From Thermomicrobiaceae bacterium (GTDB lineage: Bacteria > Chloroflexota > Chloroflexia > Thermomicrobiales > Thermomicrobiaceae), in the NCBI GenBank assembly GCA_007124395.1, contig SLFF01000059.1, positions 1 to 13,104 on the forward strand: a stretch of DNA of 13,104 nucleotides. The letters are read 5' to 3'. A program made the translations under genes and the position numbers. The notes under the pieces are model-generated. The model had not been told where the DNA came from. It was given only the letters and a program-made list of their open reading frames with translations, and ran no database searches. Of the stretch, positions 1 to 7,456 are shown one piece after another; position 1 is the stretch's first letter; every line of letters begins with the position of its first letter.

Positions 1-12
1 ACCAGGGGCTAG

Positions 13-363
13 CTATCTGATTGGGGTCACCGCGGCCTGGTCTCGTTCTCCAGTTCGTATCCGGTACGATGCCTCCAGTGGCATTACGAAGACCTTTCCG
101 TCACCGACCTCGCCGGTGTGTGCCGCGGTGATGATTGCCTGGACCGTCGGATCGACGAACTCTTCTGAGACGGCGATCTCGATCCGGACCTTGTCGGTCA
201 GCTCCATCCGCACGGTCGTCCCACGATAGGTTTCGACCTGCGCTCGTTCACCGCCGTGACCTTTGGCGTCGCTGATTGTCAGGCCATAGACCTCGGCCAT
301 GAACAGCTGTTTCAGTACGTCGTTGATCCGTTCAGGGCGAATGATCGCCACGATCAGCTTCAT
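13..363 (-). CDS. glnK: PII nitrogen regulatory protein (GlnK/GlnB family)
   Basis: This is a 116-residue PII signal protein. PII trimers sense ATP/ADP and 2-oxoglutarate and, when encoded beside amt, dock on the ammonium channel to close it when nitrogen is plentiful. Visible signatures are the N-terminal IVAIIRPE strand (residues 4-11), a T-loop around 37-55 with ETYRG at 44-48, the nucleotide-binding GDGKVFV at 87-93 (Lys90), and RIRTGER at 101-107. Length matches the family (about 112 residues). Residue 51, the tyrosine uridylylated in proteobacteria, is Val here, and position 49 is Thr rather than the cyanobacterial phospho-Ser. Control by these modifications is therefore unlikely, and regulation is probably by ligands alone. 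The ATG overlaps the amt stop as ATGA, so translation is probably coupled. The symbol glnK rather than glnB rests on this linkage. Confidence 0.96.
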   Translation of the reverse strand: MKLIVAIIRPERINDVLKQLFMAEVYGLTISDAKGHGGERAQVETYRGTTVRMELTDKVRIEIAVSEEFVDPTVQAIITAAHTGEVGDGKVFVMPLEASYRIRTGERDQAAVTPIR

Positions 364-1661
364 GCGTCACCTCCACCTTGCGGCCGGAGCGATGGTTGAC
401 CAGGGGCTGGTACCGAGATAGACGTGCCGGGCAGTTCGTTGGTTGGGACGAGAATGGCTCCATCTCCAGAGGTATAGCCCTGTTCGCCGTGCTGGGTTAT
501 GTCCAGTCCAACGTCCTCGCTTCGAGCATCGACACGAAGCTCGGTGAACAGGCCGACCAGCTTCAGAATCCCGAAGGTTCCCACGGCGCAGAAGGCGGCA
601 ACCGCCAGGATACCGGTAACTTGCGGCACCATATGGCTGGCATCGCCGAAGAGTAGCCCGTTTACCTCGCCGTTCCATGATTGCTGGGCAAGGACGCCGG
701 TCAGTAAGGCTCCGGTCAGTCCAGCCACGCCGTGGGCGGCAAAGACATCCAGCGAGTCGTCGAGTCGAGTGCGTGCCCGGTACATCAGGATGTAGTAGCT
801 CGGCAGGGCCGCTATAGCTCCAAGTGCGACTGCTCCGATCGGACCGACGAACCCTGCTGCCGGGGTGATGGCCACCAGCCCCACCACGATCGCGGTGGCC
901 AGTCCGACGCCGGTGATCGTGCCATTATGTCGGTAGTCGAGCAGTGACCAGACGACGATCGTCGCCATCGGGGCGAACATGGTATTGGCAAAGGCCAGTA
1001 CCGCGATCTCGTCGGCCGCCAGTGCGCTTCCCGCGTTGAATCCGAACCAGCCGATCCAGAGAATCGCGGCCCCGAGCATCGTGAACGGGATCTGGTGCGG
1101 CAGCATCGCCTGCTTGCCGTAGTCCTTCCGCGCACCGATCACCAGTGCGGCAACGACCGCGGCAACGCCGGCATTGATGTGGACCACGGTGCCGCCGGCG
1201 AAATCGAGGGCGCCGAGTGACTCCAGCCATCCCCCACCCCAGACCCAGTGCGCAACCGGGGCGTAGATCACCAGACTCCAGATCACGATGAACGCCAGAA
1301 ACGCCGGGAACCGCATTCGTTCCACAACCGCTCCGGCAATCAGGGCTGACGTAATGATTGCGAAGGTTCCCTGGAATGCCATGAACTGGAGGTCGGGAAT
1401 GTTGCCGCCATCCAGCCCGACGCCACGAAGCATCACGTTGGACAGCCCGCCGACGACGGTGTTCTCGCCACCGAAGGCGAGTGAGTACCCGAGAACCACC
1501 CAGGCGACTCCGACAAAGCCGAGCGCGGCAAAACACATCATGAGCGTATTGAGCGTGTTCTTGGCTCGAACGAGGCCAGCGTAGAAGAACGCCAGACCAG
1601 CGGTCATGAAGAGCACAAGGAGCGTGGCTACGAGCATCCACGCGACATCTGCCTGATTCAT
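360..1661 (-). CDS. amt: Ammonium transporter, Amt/MEP/Rh family
   Basis: This 433-residue polytopic inner-membrane ammonium channel has about eleven hydrophobic segments. The family's pore residues are visible: Phe100 in FQGTFAIIT, Trp141, Asp153 in LDFAGG, His161 in VVHINAG, Phe208 in WFGFNAGS and His310 in AAHGVAG (the twin-His pair is 161/310). The cytosolic tail has the usual RVDARSEDVGLD stretch contacted by PII proteins. The frame is open to 1712, but the ATG at 1661 is chosen because GGGGAGAGAG lies 4 nt upstream of it. It also makes the protein start just before the first membrane helix, whereas the longer version would add 17 polar residues encoded by a hairpin sequence. The stop overlaps the glnK start (ATGA), so the two form an operon, as in most bacteria. 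The E. coli-style cleaved signal peptide is not evident. Confidence 0.96.
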   Translation of the reverse strand: MNQADVAWMLVATLLVLFMTAGLAFFYAGLVRAKNTLNTLMMCFAALGFVGVAWVVLGYSLAFGGENTVVGGLSNVMLRGVGLDGGNIPDLQFMAFQGTFAIITSALIAGAVVERMRFPAFLAFIVIWSLVIYAPVAHWVWGGGWLESLGALDFAGGTVVHINAGVAAVVAALVIGARKDYGKQAMLPHQIPFTMLGAAILWIGWFGFNAGSALAADEIAVLAFANTMFAPMATIVVWSLLDYRHNGTITGVGLATAIVVGLVAITPAAGFVGPIGAVALGAIAALPSYYILMYRARTRLDDSLDVFAAHGVAGLTGALLTGVLAQQSWNGEVNGLLFGDASHMVPQVTGILAVAAFCAVGTFGILKLVGLFTELRVDARSEDVGLDITQHGEQGYTSGDGAILVPTNELPGTSISVPAPGQPSLRPQGGGDA

Positions 1662-1687
1662 GATCTCTCTCCCCTTCGACAGCGTCA

Positions 1688-1709
1688 GCCAGCGCATCAT
1701 CGCGCTGGC
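1688..1709 (-). promoter_or_regulatory. Perfect hairpin in the amt leader
   Basis: An inverted repeat with 8-bp arms, GCCAGCGC and GCGCTGGC, and a 6-nt loop lies 27-48 nt upstream of the chosen amt start, just before the Shine-Dalgarno sequence. A weaker one (GACAA / TTGTC, 1718-1733) lies next to it. It could be an RNA stem in the 5' leader or a dimeric repressor site for nitrogen control. The sequence shows only the symmetry; a regulatory role is inference. Confidence 0.4.
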
Positions 1710-1833
1710 CACTTCCCGACAAACACCGTTGTCTGTCAGATGTTGTCGGCGGACCGCCCCGGCTCGTGACTCCCGGAGCGGTGCGCCTGTTGAGACTTTA
1801 ACTGTGCAGGGGGCATGAAGCTACGGAGATATC

Positions 1834-1860
1834 GCACAGACTCTCTGTGAAGAGTTGTGC
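1834..1860 (-). terminator. Bulged hairpin downstream of the DUF2752 gene
   Basis: GCACA-g-ACTCT, loop CTGTGA, then AGAGT-TGTGC gives a 10-bp stem with one bulged base. It lies about 36 nt past the stop of the DUF2752 gene and upstream of amt. There is no T-run on either side, so it is not a classical intrinsic terminator. It may end the upstream operon with Rho, or be an operator for amt. The rest of the 235-bp gap 1662-1896 shows no gene. Confidence 0.35.
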
Positions 1861-1896
1861 AATCGGCACAAGTGGCGAGCGTGACGCCTGTCTGGC

Positions 1897-2328
1897 TCAG
1901 GGGGCGAGGAATGTGAAGGGTTCCCAGGGGAGATTCCGGGCAACCCAGAACACGACCATCGCCACAGGGATAAGCCAGGTCCATGCTTTGATCCCTGCGG
2001 GGGCTGGTAGCCGCTTGCCGAAGAACTCGCTGCTCAGGAACGACATGTAGACATAGCCGAGTGCGGGCAATGCCAGAATCAACAGCGGATTGTAGCTGAA
2101 CGCAGTGCCCAGATCCCCACGTGCCAGGGCATGGAACGCCCGGGCGGCCCCGCATCCGGGGCAGTAGCAGTTGGTGGCCCACAGAAACGGACACGGCGGG
2201 ATCAGCCGGGTGGTTACCGGGTTTACGACATAGATCATGACGAATCCCGCGATCAGCAGAACGATCGACCCGATCGCCGGGACGAGCTGGTTGAAGCGTG
2301 ACGGTGGTGGTGGATGCTCTGCGTGCAT
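1897..2328 (-). CDS. DUF2752 family membrane protein
   Basis: This 143-residue predicted membrane protein is recognised as DUF2752 by the CPGCGAARA motif (residues 56-64, Cys56 and Cys59), followed by the polar helix ALARGDL, the YNPLL helix start (79-83), and a C-terminal RNLPWEPFTFLAP. About three membrane segments fall at 16-36, 80-98 and 117-131. Further cysteines at 46 and 54 precede the motif and could help form a metal or disulfide centre. The function of the family is not known. The ATG at 2328 has GGAG 8 nt upstream. It is the last gene of a minus-strand operon, 27 nt after the CD225-like gene. DUF2752 and CD225 proteins are often found together in bacteria, so they may work as a pair at the membrane; that is inference from context. 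Confidence 0.85.
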   Translation of the reverse strand: MHAEHPPPPSRFNQLVPAIGSIVLLIAGFVMIYVVNPVTTRLIPPCPFLWATNCYCPGCGAARAFHALARGDLGTAFSYNPLLILALPALGYVYMSFLSSEFFGKRLPAPAGIKAWTWLIPVAMVVFWVARNLPWEPFTFLAP

Positions 2329-2355
2329 GCCCGTTGCTCCAGACGCGGTTGCTGG

Positions 2356-2976
2356 CTAGATGGTGGCTGCTTCTGCCCCGAACGCTCCGGTGCAGAAAAT
2401 AGCGATCCAGATGAGAAGCGAAACCCCTGCCGCCGCCAGTGACCACATCTTGGCTTTGTTCGATGCCTCTTCAGCGGCGGCGAGATCGCCACCGGCCACG
2501 AAGGCGTCGACACGCGATGCGTAGATGATCGCCGGAATACCCAGCGGCGCACAGCAGCAGAGCGTCGCCCCGATCGACACCCAGAGGTAGTTCGGGGGAC
2601 TTCCACCGGCCTGGGTGCTGCCGCTCGATCCAGAGTCGCTGGCCCACGGATTGGACGATGGCCTGCTCGTAGAGTCGGACGATGAACCCTGAACAATATC
2701 CCAGTCAGATGGCTGCGTCGGCTCATCCGCTGGCTGAGTCCAGGGGTCAGATGTCCCCGGTTCAGGCCACGCTTCCTGCTCCGGCTCATCATCGCGCCGA
2801 TCCGAGGGAGAAGATCGGAAGTGATCTTCCCATCGTTCTTGCTGAGGATCGGACGCTGGGCCCCAATCCTGGCTCTCCTCGGTTGTCTCGCCGTCGTCCG
2901 AGGGCAGGATGTGGTTACACCGACGGCATCGGAAGCTATTGGATGCGTTGTACGCTCCGCAATTGGGACAATCCAT
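2356..2976 (-). CDS. Zinc-ribbon and CD225/dispanin-like membrane protein
   Basis: This 206-residue protein has three parts. An N-terminal zinc ribbon has Cys3, Cys6, Cys17 and Cys20 in CPNC...CRRC. A long acidic, Ser/Pro/Gln/Trp-rich low-complexity linker spans about residues 25-127. The C-terminal two-helix domain of the CD225/dispanin (interferon-induced transmembrane) family covers about 128-198. In that domain the first helix runs about 131-152 with the conserved Cys cluster 140-142 and PLGIPAIIYA. The loop has SRVDAFVAGGDLAAAEEASNKAK and the second helix runs about 178-195. Eukaryotic relatives stiffen membranes; the bacterial role is unknown. The gene starts 9 nt after the Lon-like gene stops, with AAAGGA inside the end of that gene 13 nt before the ATG, suggesting translational coupling. 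Domain identification is fairly secure; function is not assigned. Confidence 0.85.
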   Translation of the reverse strand: MDCPNCGAYNASNSFRCRRCNHILPSDDGETTEESQDWGPASDPQQERWEDHFRSSPSDRRDDEPEQEAWPEPGTSDPWTQPADEPTQPSDWDIVQGSSSDSTSRPSSNPWASDSGSSGSTQAGGSPPNYLWVSIGATLCCCAPLGIPAIIYASRVDAFVAGGDLAAAEEASNKAKMWSLAAAGVSLLIWIAIFCTGAFGAEAATI

Positions 2977-2985
2977 ACCTGCTGA

Positions 2986-5493
2986 CTATTCCTTTACTCG
3001 CACTCCCGCAGTTTCGTCGGGATTCTCCGGGCCGTCCTCGCCTGCCTCGTCAGATGATGTGCTTTGATTCGACGCGTTGGCGGCCAGTTGCTGATTAAAC
3101 TGGCGCTGTCGCTGGGCGTACTCGCGCAAGCGTTCGCGAACCAGCCAGTGGACCGATCCTTCCGGATACTCGCCGTTTTCGTCTGGCTCACCAGCTTCTC
3201 GTTCAGTCAGCAATGTTATCCCTTCGTCGATACTGGAAACAGCCCAGACGTGAAACTGTCCCTCGGCGATTGCCGTAGCGACTTCGTCACGCAACATCAG
3301 GTTCTTCCGATTGGTTTGCGGGATCATTACCCCCTGATTGCCAGTGAGACCCTGCTGTTTGCAGACATCGAAAAAGCCCTCGATCTTCTCGGTCACGCCA
3401 CCGACCGCCTGCACCCGGCCGTACTGGTCTACTGACCCGGTGACGGCGATACCCTGCCGGATCGGTATCCCGGAGATGGCCGAGATCAGCGCATAGAGCT
3501 CGGTGGATGAGGCGGAATCTCCATCGATGCCGCTGTACGACTGCTCGAAGGTGATCGTGGCGCCGATCGAGAGCGGCGCGTGCTGGGCGTATTTGCCAGA
3601 CAGGTAACCGCTCAGCGTCATCACCCCTTTGGAGTGAATCTGTCCGGACATCCGGATCTCGCGTTCGATGCTCTGAATACCACGCTGACCGAGACTGACC
3701 CGCGCAGTGATTCGGGATGGCTTCCCGAAGCGATGATCTCCCATGCCGAGTACGGCCAGGCCGTTGACCTGCCCCTCTTGCGACCCACGGGTGTCGATCG
3801 TGATTGTGCCGTCGTCGTAGAGCTCTTTCAGTCGCTCTTCGCCGAGGTTGGATCGGTACACTTTCCTGGCGATCGCCGTCTCTACATGTTCCCGGCCGAC
3901 GATCTCTGCCTCGTCCTTGCTGGCCCAGTGACTCGCCTCAGCGACGACGTTGGAGATATCCAGTAGCCGGGTCGAGAGCTTGTTCTGATCGTCCAGCAGC
4001 CGCGATCCATACTCGATCAGACGTGCCACGCCGTCGGCCCCGAAGTGCAGCAGCCCGAAGCGATCGACCTCATGGCGGACGAACGCCGCATAGTTGCTCA
4101 TGTGATCGTCGCTCCACTCCATATCGGGAGCGAAATCCGCCTTCACTTTGAACAGCTCCGGGAAATCCTCATCACGGTAGTAGAGGAGATGATAGAGTAT
4201 CGGTGTGCCGATCAGGATCACTTTGACATCGAGCGGGATTGCCTGTGGACGAAGCCGGGCGGTCGGCATCGGGCTGAGTTGTTCGCCCAGATTCTCGATC
4301 TGAATTTCCTGGCAAACCAGGCTCCGTTTCAGGGCTTCCCAGGCGAACGGGCTGCCCAGGAGATCCAGCGCATGGACCACCAGAAATCCGCCATTTGCCT
4401 GATGCATAGCACCGGGACGGATCTGTCGGAAATCGGTCAGCATTGAGCCCATTGCCGCACGGTAATCAACACGCCCGATCAGGTTGTAGTAATTGGGGTT
4501 GCGTTCATATATGACGGGCGCGCCCTGGAGCTTGCTGTTGTCGATCAGAACATTGACTTCAAAGCGGGCCAGACGATCTTCGGCTGATTGCTGCGGCATA
4601 CCCGGGAGCTGCGGCATCTGCTGCCGTTGCTGATCCGGACGAAAGTCAGACAGGTGCTCCGGTATATCTTTCTGGACCGCTGACAGGTAGTTGATGACGT
4701 CTTCATGCTCGCTGTAGCGCTCCCGTAGTTCGTCCATCAACGGCCCGACGGCGAACAGGGCAACTTCCCGCTCCAGTTCCCGCATGCGCTCGGTTGCCGT
4801 CTTCTCCAGCTGCCGGATCTCTCGCACCGTCGACGATATCTGCCGCTGAACTTCCTGATTGGCTTGCTCGAACTGCTTGCGCTCATCCTCGGGCAGTTGC
4901 TGGAACTGCTCAGGTGGCAGGGGCTCACCGTCCTTGATCGGAACTGTCGCGATTCCTGCCTGGGTCATCTGCAACGCAAAGCCGCGCTCGGTTGCGAAGG
5001 TGTGAAGCTCCCGGTTGAGCTGTTCCCGGCGCTGCTGGATCTCTGCCAGCGCATTCTGCTGGCGTTGCTCGTAGTCCTCACTGTCGAACGCGCGAGGGAT
5101 GTCCTGGCGGGCTGACTGGACGAACTCTTCCATGTCTCGAGACAGATCTGATCCCATCCCGGCGGGCAGCGAGATCGCCCGGGGGCGATCCGGCTGTTCG
5201 AAGTTATGGACATAGATCCAGTCGGGTGGGCGCTCCTGTTCCGGGGCAAATGACTCCAGAAAGCTCTGGATCGTCGATTCACGTCCCGAGCCAGGATTCC
5301 CAGCTACGAAGAGGTTGTAGCCAGGAACGTTGATATCTATACCGAACTCGATCGCATCGACGGCTCGCGGCTGACCGATCGTTCCCGAGAGCGGCGCAAG
5401 ATCGGCAGTCGTCCTGAACGGCAGATCTTCGGGGTTAACCCGGCGACGAACCTCGTCGGCCGAGAGTTGCAGGTGATCCAGATTGATAGTCAT
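2986..5493 (-). CDS. LonB-like ATP-dependent protease (COG1067-type)
   Basis: This 835-residue cytosolic AAA+ protease lacks the N-terminal substrate domain of LonA and belongs to the bacterial LonB-like group. The N-terminal DLPFRTTADLAPL and IGQPRAVDAIEFG are typical of that group. The Walker A loop is GNPGSGRES (65-73), with Arg71 where Lys is usual. A long Gln/Glu-rich coiled-coil insertion spans about 140-245. GGFLVVHALDLL (368-379) marks the Walker B area. The C-terminal S16 peptidase domain has catalytic Ser660 in GDSASS and Lys703 in GGVTEKIEGFFD, so the Ser-Lys dyad is intact. The last 30 residues are acidic and disordered-looking. The ATG at 5493 is the first in frame; the ribosome site is weak. 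It heads the operon with the CD225-like and DUF2752 genes, suggesting a role linked to membrane proteins. Confidence 0.93.
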   Translation of the reverse strand: MTINLDHLQLSADEVRRRVNPEDLPFRTTADLAPLSGTIGQPRAVDAIEFGIDINVPGYNLFVAGNPGSGRESTIQSFLESFAPEQERPPDWIYVHNFEQPDRPRAISLPAGMGSDLSRDMEEFVQSARQDIPRAFDSEDYEQRQQNALAEIQQRREQLNRELHTFATERGFALQMTQAGIATVPIKDGEPLPPEQFQQLPEDERKQFEQANQEVQRQISSTVREIRQLEKTATERMRELEREVALFAVGPLMDELRERYSEHEDVINYLSAVQKDIPEHLSDFRPDQQRQQMPQLPGMPQQSAEDRLARFEVNVLIDNSKLQGAPVIYERNPNYYNLIGRVDYRAAMGSMLTDFRQIRPGAMHQANGGFLVVHALDLLGSPFAWEALKRSLVCQEIQIENLGEQLSPMPTARLRPQAIPLDVKVILIGTPILYHLLYYRDEDFPELFKVKADFAPDMEWSDDHMSNYAAFVRHEVDRFGLLHFGADGVARLIEYGSRLLDDQNKLSTRLLDISNVVAEASHWASKDEAEIVGREHVETAIARKVYRSNLGEERLKELYDDGTITIDTRGSQEGQVNGLAVLGMGDHRFGKPSRITARVSLGQRGIQSIEREIRMSGQIHSKGVMTLSGYLSGKYAQHAPLSIGATITFEQSYSGIDGDSASSTELYALISAISGIPIRQGIAVTGSVDQYGRVQAVGGVTEKIEGFFDVCKQQGLTGNQGVMIPQTNRKNLMLRDEVATAIAEGQFHVWAVSSIDEGITLLTEREAGEPDENGEYPEGSVHWLVRERLREYAQRQRQFNQQLAANASNQSTSSDEAGEDGPENPDETAGVRVKE

Positions 5494-5551
5494 AGGTGCT
5501 CGTCACGCTCACTTTCGTCCGATACGGCTTTAGCCAGGTTGATCGATGTAT

Positions 5552-5569
5552 GTTGATCACAGAATCAAC
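5552..5569. promoter_or_regulatory. Inverted repeat upstream of the Lon-like gene
   Basis: GTTGAT-CACAGA-ATCAAC is a perfect 6-bp inverted repeat with a 6-nt centre, and an extra GTTGAT half-site lies at 5538-5543. It sits in the 75-bp gap between the MR/MLE stop and the Lon-like start, touching the stop codon. It could be an operator for the Lon-like operon or a weak stem-loop. No convincing -35/-10 pair was found around it. Confidence 0.3.
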
Positions 5570-6726
5570 TACTTGCCAGATGCTCCGGTTCGACGTTCCC
5601 AGCCTTCATCGAAGAGTGGCAGGAAGTTCTTCTCGTTGTACGGGTAACGGGCGGCGACATCCATGTTGAGATCGAGTCCCAGCCCCGGGCGATCCGGAAT
5701 CTGCATATAGCCATCGACCACCTTGACAGGGTGATCAACCAGTTCGGCTTCCCAGTCCACGTTGAACTCATCGAACAGTTCGGCAACATATGTATTCGGG
5801 CTGGAGGCATTGATGTGGGTGGTGATCGCCGTGGCGACCGGCCCCTGGGCCTGATGCGGTGCGCTCTGCGCGTAGAAGGCGTCAGCCATGCCGACGACCT
5901 TGCGGCAGTTCCAGAGTCCACCGAGATTCAGCGGTTCCGGCTGCACGATGTGGACGGCATTGTGTGAGAAGAGCTCCGCAAACTGGTGGGTTGACGAGAA
6001 GCTCTCGCCCGTGGCGATCGGGACCGGTGAGTTCCGGGCGACTTCGACCACGGCATCGATGTTCATATGGTGGGTCGGTTCCTCGAACCAGCCCGGCTTG
6101 AACGGGGCGATCCGCTCGGCGATCTGCAACGCTTCGCTCACCGTAAAGCGGCAGTGTCCCTCGATGAAGAGATCGACGTTCGGACCAACGGCATCTCGCA
6201 CCGCTTCGATGATCGCGATCGAGAGATCCCGGTCTTTCGGATCCATGATCCGGTGTGACGAGCCGAACGGATCGAACTTCATCGCGGTGTAGCCGCGGGC
6301 CACCACGTCTTTCGCCTGCGCTGCCACGGTTTCCGGGTCTCGATCTCCCTTGTACCAGCCGTTGGCGTAGACGCGGAGCGATTCGTGATACCGGCCACCG
6401 ATCAGGTTGTAGACCGGCTGGTTTACGGCCTTGCCGATGATGTCCCAACAGGCCGTCTCGATCGCGCAGACGGCGGCACCGTGGATCTGGCCACCTTCCG
6501 AGTAGACATCCCGGGTCATCCGCTGGACCAGCGTTTCGATCTGGAACGGATCCATCCCGATGTACCGTTGCTTCAACTCGTGGACTGCTGCCTCAACGGT
6601 TTTGGCGAAGGCGTTGAGTGTTCCTTCGCCAATTCCATGAATCCCTTCATCGGTTTCCAGCCGGACGAACATCCAGTTCTTCCACGGGTTGCCCACGATA
6701 ATCGTCTGAACATCGGTAATGCGCAT
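5569..6726 (-). CDS. Mandelate racemase/muconate lactonizing family enzyme, probable sugar-acid dehydratase
   Basis: This 385-residue enolase-superfamily enzyme would be a Mg2+-dependent, cytosolic enzyme that abstracts the alpha-proton of a carboxylate. The capping domain is the N-terminal 110 residues. Barrel residues visible are Lys150 in AMKFDPFG, metal ligands Glu189 (FIEGH), Glu215 (FEEP) and Glu241 (ATGES), His191 in Glu-x-His, and a Glu264-His291 pair (QPEP, APHQ). The x-His after the first ligand and the APH motif resemble D-galactonate dehydratase and relatives. The first ligand being Glu instead of Asp, and Glu264 instead of Asp in the dyad, are departures from DgoD. The frame is open to 6891, but the ATG at 6726 begins the conserved MRITDVQTIIVG and has AAAGG upstream. 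It faces away from the three plus-strand paralogs and is only distantly related to them. The substrate cannot be named. Confidence 0.92.
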   Translation of the reverse strand: MRITDVQTIIVGNPWKNWMFVRLETDEGIHGIGEGTLNAFAKTVEAAVHELKQRYIGMDPFQIETLVQRMTRDVYSEGGQIHGAAVCAIETACWDIIGKAVNQPVYNLIGGRYHESLRVYANGWYKGDRDPETVAAQAKDVVARGYTAMKFDPFGSSHRIMDPKDRDLSIAIIEAVRDAVGPNVDLFIEGHCRFTVSEALQIAERIAPFKPGWFEEPTHHMNIDAVVEVARNSPVPIATGESFSSTHQFAELFSHNAVHIVQPEPLNLGGLWNCRKVVGMADAFYAQSAPHQAQGPVATAITTHINASSPNTYVAELFDEFNVDWEAELVDHPVKVVDGYMQIPDRPGLGLDLNMDVAARYPYNEKNFLPLFDEGWERRTGASGK

Positions 6727-6790
6727 TGGAAGCCCTTTCGATGGTGTTTCAAGAGTAGCGATTCGTTTCCGTATCATCGCCGTTCTTGAA

Positions 6791-6808
6791 CCACAGGGCA
6801 ACCTGTGG
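6791..6808 (-). terminator. Hairpin between the exported-protein gene and the MR/MLE gene
   Basis: CCACAGG-GCAA-CCTGTGG is a perfect 7-bp stem with a 4-nt loop, about 31 nt past the stop of the 191-residue exported protein. No T-run follows on either strand, so termination would be weak or Rho-assisted. It may instead modulate read-through into the MR/MLE gene, which starts at 6726. Confidence 0.35.
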
Positions 6809-6838
6809 GATTGCGGGAACAGGGTGTGTTTTCGCGCC

Positions 6839-7414
6839 TTACGGCGCTGGTGGATCCGGGAAGCCGATTCGTATCTTCCCTGCAGACCCACTGACTGTTA
6901 CCGGATCAGGTGGATCGCCGGGCTTGTATGCTGCGGTGAAGAGATGCCCATCAAGCGTGCCGACAGTTGAATCGACTTCATTGTGATCGGCTGGGAGCAA
7001 ATGTGCATAGCGGATTGGCTCGCCCACGCCGTCATGAACGCTGAGCCCTGCTCCGGTTTCTGCGGCGCGTTCCGCATCTTGACACGTCATGGCCGGTGGT
7101 GATTCGTGTGGGTCGAGGACCAGACAGAGATGTCCTTCTTCAGTGGTGAAGATAAAGTGATCTGCGTCACCGTCGTCACCGACGAACCGGACGGTATCGA
7201 GTTCAGCAGTGCCGTGGAAACTGCTGGCGACACGGGAAGCGTGTTCTGATAGCCGATCTGTTGTGGACGGTGGCTCACCCAGGGCTGGATATGCCCCGGA
7301 CAAGTCAATGTCTGGTGATCCGGAATCGAACGGGACTCCCGCCGCCGAGATACCGGCGACTGTCAGGACTCCGATCAGTGCTGCAACAATGCTCAACGTA
7401 GCTCTATTGTTCAT
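6839..7414 (-). CDS. Exported protein of unknown function, 191 aa
   Basis: I do not recognise this family. The protein begins MNNRATLSIV, followed by a hydrophobic stretch (about residues 7-26) ending in ISAAG, which reads as a Sec signal peptide with cleavage near residue 26. The mature part is acidic and has two cysteines, Cys97 in GHLCLVLD and Cys111 in AMTCQD, that could form a disulfide. FIFTTEEGHLCLVLD looks like a beta hairpin. A Pro/Gly-rich tail ends in FPDPPAP. The ATG at 7414 is preferred over one 21 nt upstream because GGAGG lies 5 nt before it. It follows the other small exported protein by 42 nt on the same strand, so the two probably share a transcript. The coding sequence looks less GC-rich than the neighbouring enzymes. 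Confidence 0.72.
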   Translation of the reverse strand: MNNRATLSIVAALIGVLTVAGISAAGVPFDSGSPDIDLSGAYPALGEPPSTTDRLSEHASRVASSFHGTAELDTVRFVGDDGDADHFIFTTEEGHLCLVLDPHESPPAMTCQDAERAAETGAGLSVHDGVGEPIRYAHLLPADHNEVDSTVGTLDGHLFTAAYKPGDPPDPVTVSGSAGKIRIGFPDPPAP

Positions 7415-7456
7415 TGGTCCTCCAGAAAGTGGCAACAGTGCGTGTATTGAACCTCG

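Noticed and set aside
1840..1890. Sigma-54 promoter for amt
   Set aside because: GTGCC and TTGCAC lie on the minus strand, but the spacing is too short for a -24/-12 promoter.
1736..2446. 236-codon open frame on the minus strand across the DUF2752 gene
   Set aside because: It overlaps a recognised family member in another frame, runs through the intergenic hairpin and has no family-like features.
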